From: Bacteroidota bacterium
GTDB taxonomy: Bacteria > Bacteroidota > Bacteroidia > Bacteroidales > CAIXZF01
Reading direction: 5' to 3'
Assembly: GCA_022709385.1 (NCBI GenBank)
Contig: JAKLIX010000011.1
Span: 94,680 to 158,679, forward strand
DNA length: 64,000 bases
Made by a program: the position numbers and the translations under genes. Shown one piece after another: positions 63,391-64,000 of the stretch. Under the pieces are notes generated by a model. The model was not told where the DNA came from. It was given only the letters and a program-made list of their open reading frames with translations, and did no database searches. The first letter of the stretch is position 1. Every line of letters starts with the position of its first letter.

Positions 63391-63472
63391 GCGGATGTGG
63401 CGTAATTGGTAGCCGCGCCAGACTTAGGATCTGGTGTCGAAAGACGTATGGGTTCGAGTCCCTTCATCCGCA
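63391..63472 (+). tRNA. tRNA-Leu (anticodon TAG)
   Basis: An 82-nt class II cloverleaf. Acceptor G-C-G-G-A-T-G pairs with C-A-T-C-C-G-C. The anticodon stem CCAGA/TCTGG encloses loop C-T-T-A-G-G-A with anticodon TAG. A long variable arm (T-G-T-C-G-A-A-A-G-A-C-G) and T-loop T-T-C-G-A-G-T complete it. The 3' CCA is not encoded. The last 16 bases plus one are copied three more times in the array that follows. Confidence 0.94.
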
Positions 63473-63473
63473 C

Positions 63474-64000
63474 TTTCTACGAAGAATCCATTGTCAAGGG
63501 ACGAGAAGTCTATCCCGATAGCGAAGCGTATCGGGAAGTCCCTTCATCCGCACGAACTTGAGTGCCAGATTGCGAGAAGGCCAGAAGGCAAGAATGTTTG
63601 CGGCACTCAAATTTCAGTCCTGTATTCTCGCATACCCGCATTATTGTGACTTTGGCACCTCATCCTGCACTTCTTGCGAAGAATCCATTGTCAAGGGACG
63701 AGAAGTCTATCCCGATAGCGAAGCGTATCGGGAAGTCCCTTCATCCGCACGAACTTGAGTGCCAGATTGCGAGAAGGCCAGAAGGCAAGAATGTTTGCGG
63801 CACTCAAATTTCAGTCCTGTATTCTCGCATACCCGCATTATTGTGACTTTGGCACCTCATCCTGCACTTCTTGCGAAGAATCCATTGTCAAGGGACGAGA
63901 AGTCTATCCCGATAGCGAAGCGTATCGGGAAGTCCCTTCATCCGCACTTTCTACGAAGAATCCATTGTCAAGGGACGAGAAGTCTATCCCGATAGCGAAG
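63474..64000. repeat. Tandem array of 80-bp and 197-bp units each ending in a copy of the tRNA-Leu 3' end
   Basis: Order: 80-bp unit (63474-63553), two nearly identical 197-bp units (63554-63750, 63751-63947), then the start of another 80-bp unit cut by the window edge. Every complete unit ends in the 17-base copy of the tRNA 3' end (AGTCCCTTCATCCGCAC; copies at 63457, 63537, 63734, 63931). The 80-bp part contains the perfect 8-bp inverted repeat TCCCGATA/TATCGGGA. The 197-bp units add a hairpin (TTGAGTGCC at 63558-63566 with GGCACTCAA at 63602-63610) homologous to that after tRNA-His. Frames in the array are not genes. Confidence 0.92.

Noticed and set aside
63237..63473. 78-residue minus-strand frame antisense to tRNA-Leu
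   Set aside because: Same type of spurious tRNA-antisense frame (M-R-M-K-G-L-E-P); no promoter or family.
63457..63553. Integrated prophage or genomic island attachment site
   Set aside because: The duplicated tRNA end resembles att sites, but no integrase or cargo lies between the copies; kept only as a repeat finding.
63474..64000. CRISPR-like array
   Set aside because: Units are 80-197 bp, include tRNA sequence and hairpins, and there are no unique spacers or cas genes.

Overview
The window reads as one contig of a Bacteroidota chromosome. Evidence: many secreted proteins end in a type IX secretion (T9SS) type A sorting domain. Promoters fit the Bacteroidota TTG-N19/20-TAnnTTTG pattern, Shine-Dalgarno sequences are mostly absent, and lineage-typical families are present (FISUMP, GEVED, DUF5723-like, AbiEii with a DUF6922-like partner, S23-type four-helix-bundle protein). 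The genus cannot be assigned by reading. There is no integrase, transposase or CRISPR array.

Layout. 1-13 kb is housekeeping and regulation: the 3' part of an alpha-glucan phosphorylase gene, a minus-strand operon of three membrane sensor kinases plus one receiver-only response regulator, then fabG, a VWA membrane protein and a YdcF-like DUF218 protein. 13.2-14.3 kb holds tRNA-His followed by palindromic repeats that bracket an S23-family gene. 14.3-27 kb is an extracellular-protein island: a 2225-residue multidomain protein, three small dockerin-like proteins (one fused to a blue-copper domain) and two paralogous T9SS cargo proteins. 27-33 kb holds a secreted pirin, a HerA-like ATPase, an AbiEii-type toxin pair, a FISUMP lipoprotein and a methyltransferase. 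33-41.5 kb returns to surface proteins (an S74-chaperoned fibre with about 29 head repeats, another dockerin-like T9SS protein, an outer-membrane-like protein, FISUMP and kelch proteins) and an HTH regulator. 41.6-44.8 kb has a PerR-catalase operon and an orphan OppC-like permease. 45-63 kb is dominated by two giant paralogous surface proteins (about 2630 and 2660 residues) sharing a nearly identical 3' end, and a DUF5723-like gene, a truncated copy of which follows the first giant. The right edge is tRNA-Leu(UAG) followed by a tandem array that repeatedly copies the tRNA 3' end.

Unifying theme. Seven proteins carry one cassette: a small beta-sandwich, a dockerin-like double motif (W-G-G-x-N-A-x-D-A, then A-A-D-V-D/N ... 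D-A-L ... K-R-F), the phrase F-P-x-G-D-W, and a terminal G-D-V-D/N-x-S-F/Y-x-P motif. Five also carry a segment resembling a cohesin fold. With T9SS export this suggests a non-covalently assembled cell-surface or secreted matrix, which is inference. A second theme is repeats: a palindromic element found at both tRNA 3' ends, and a separate 54-58 bp dispersed repeat found four times next to surface-protein genes.
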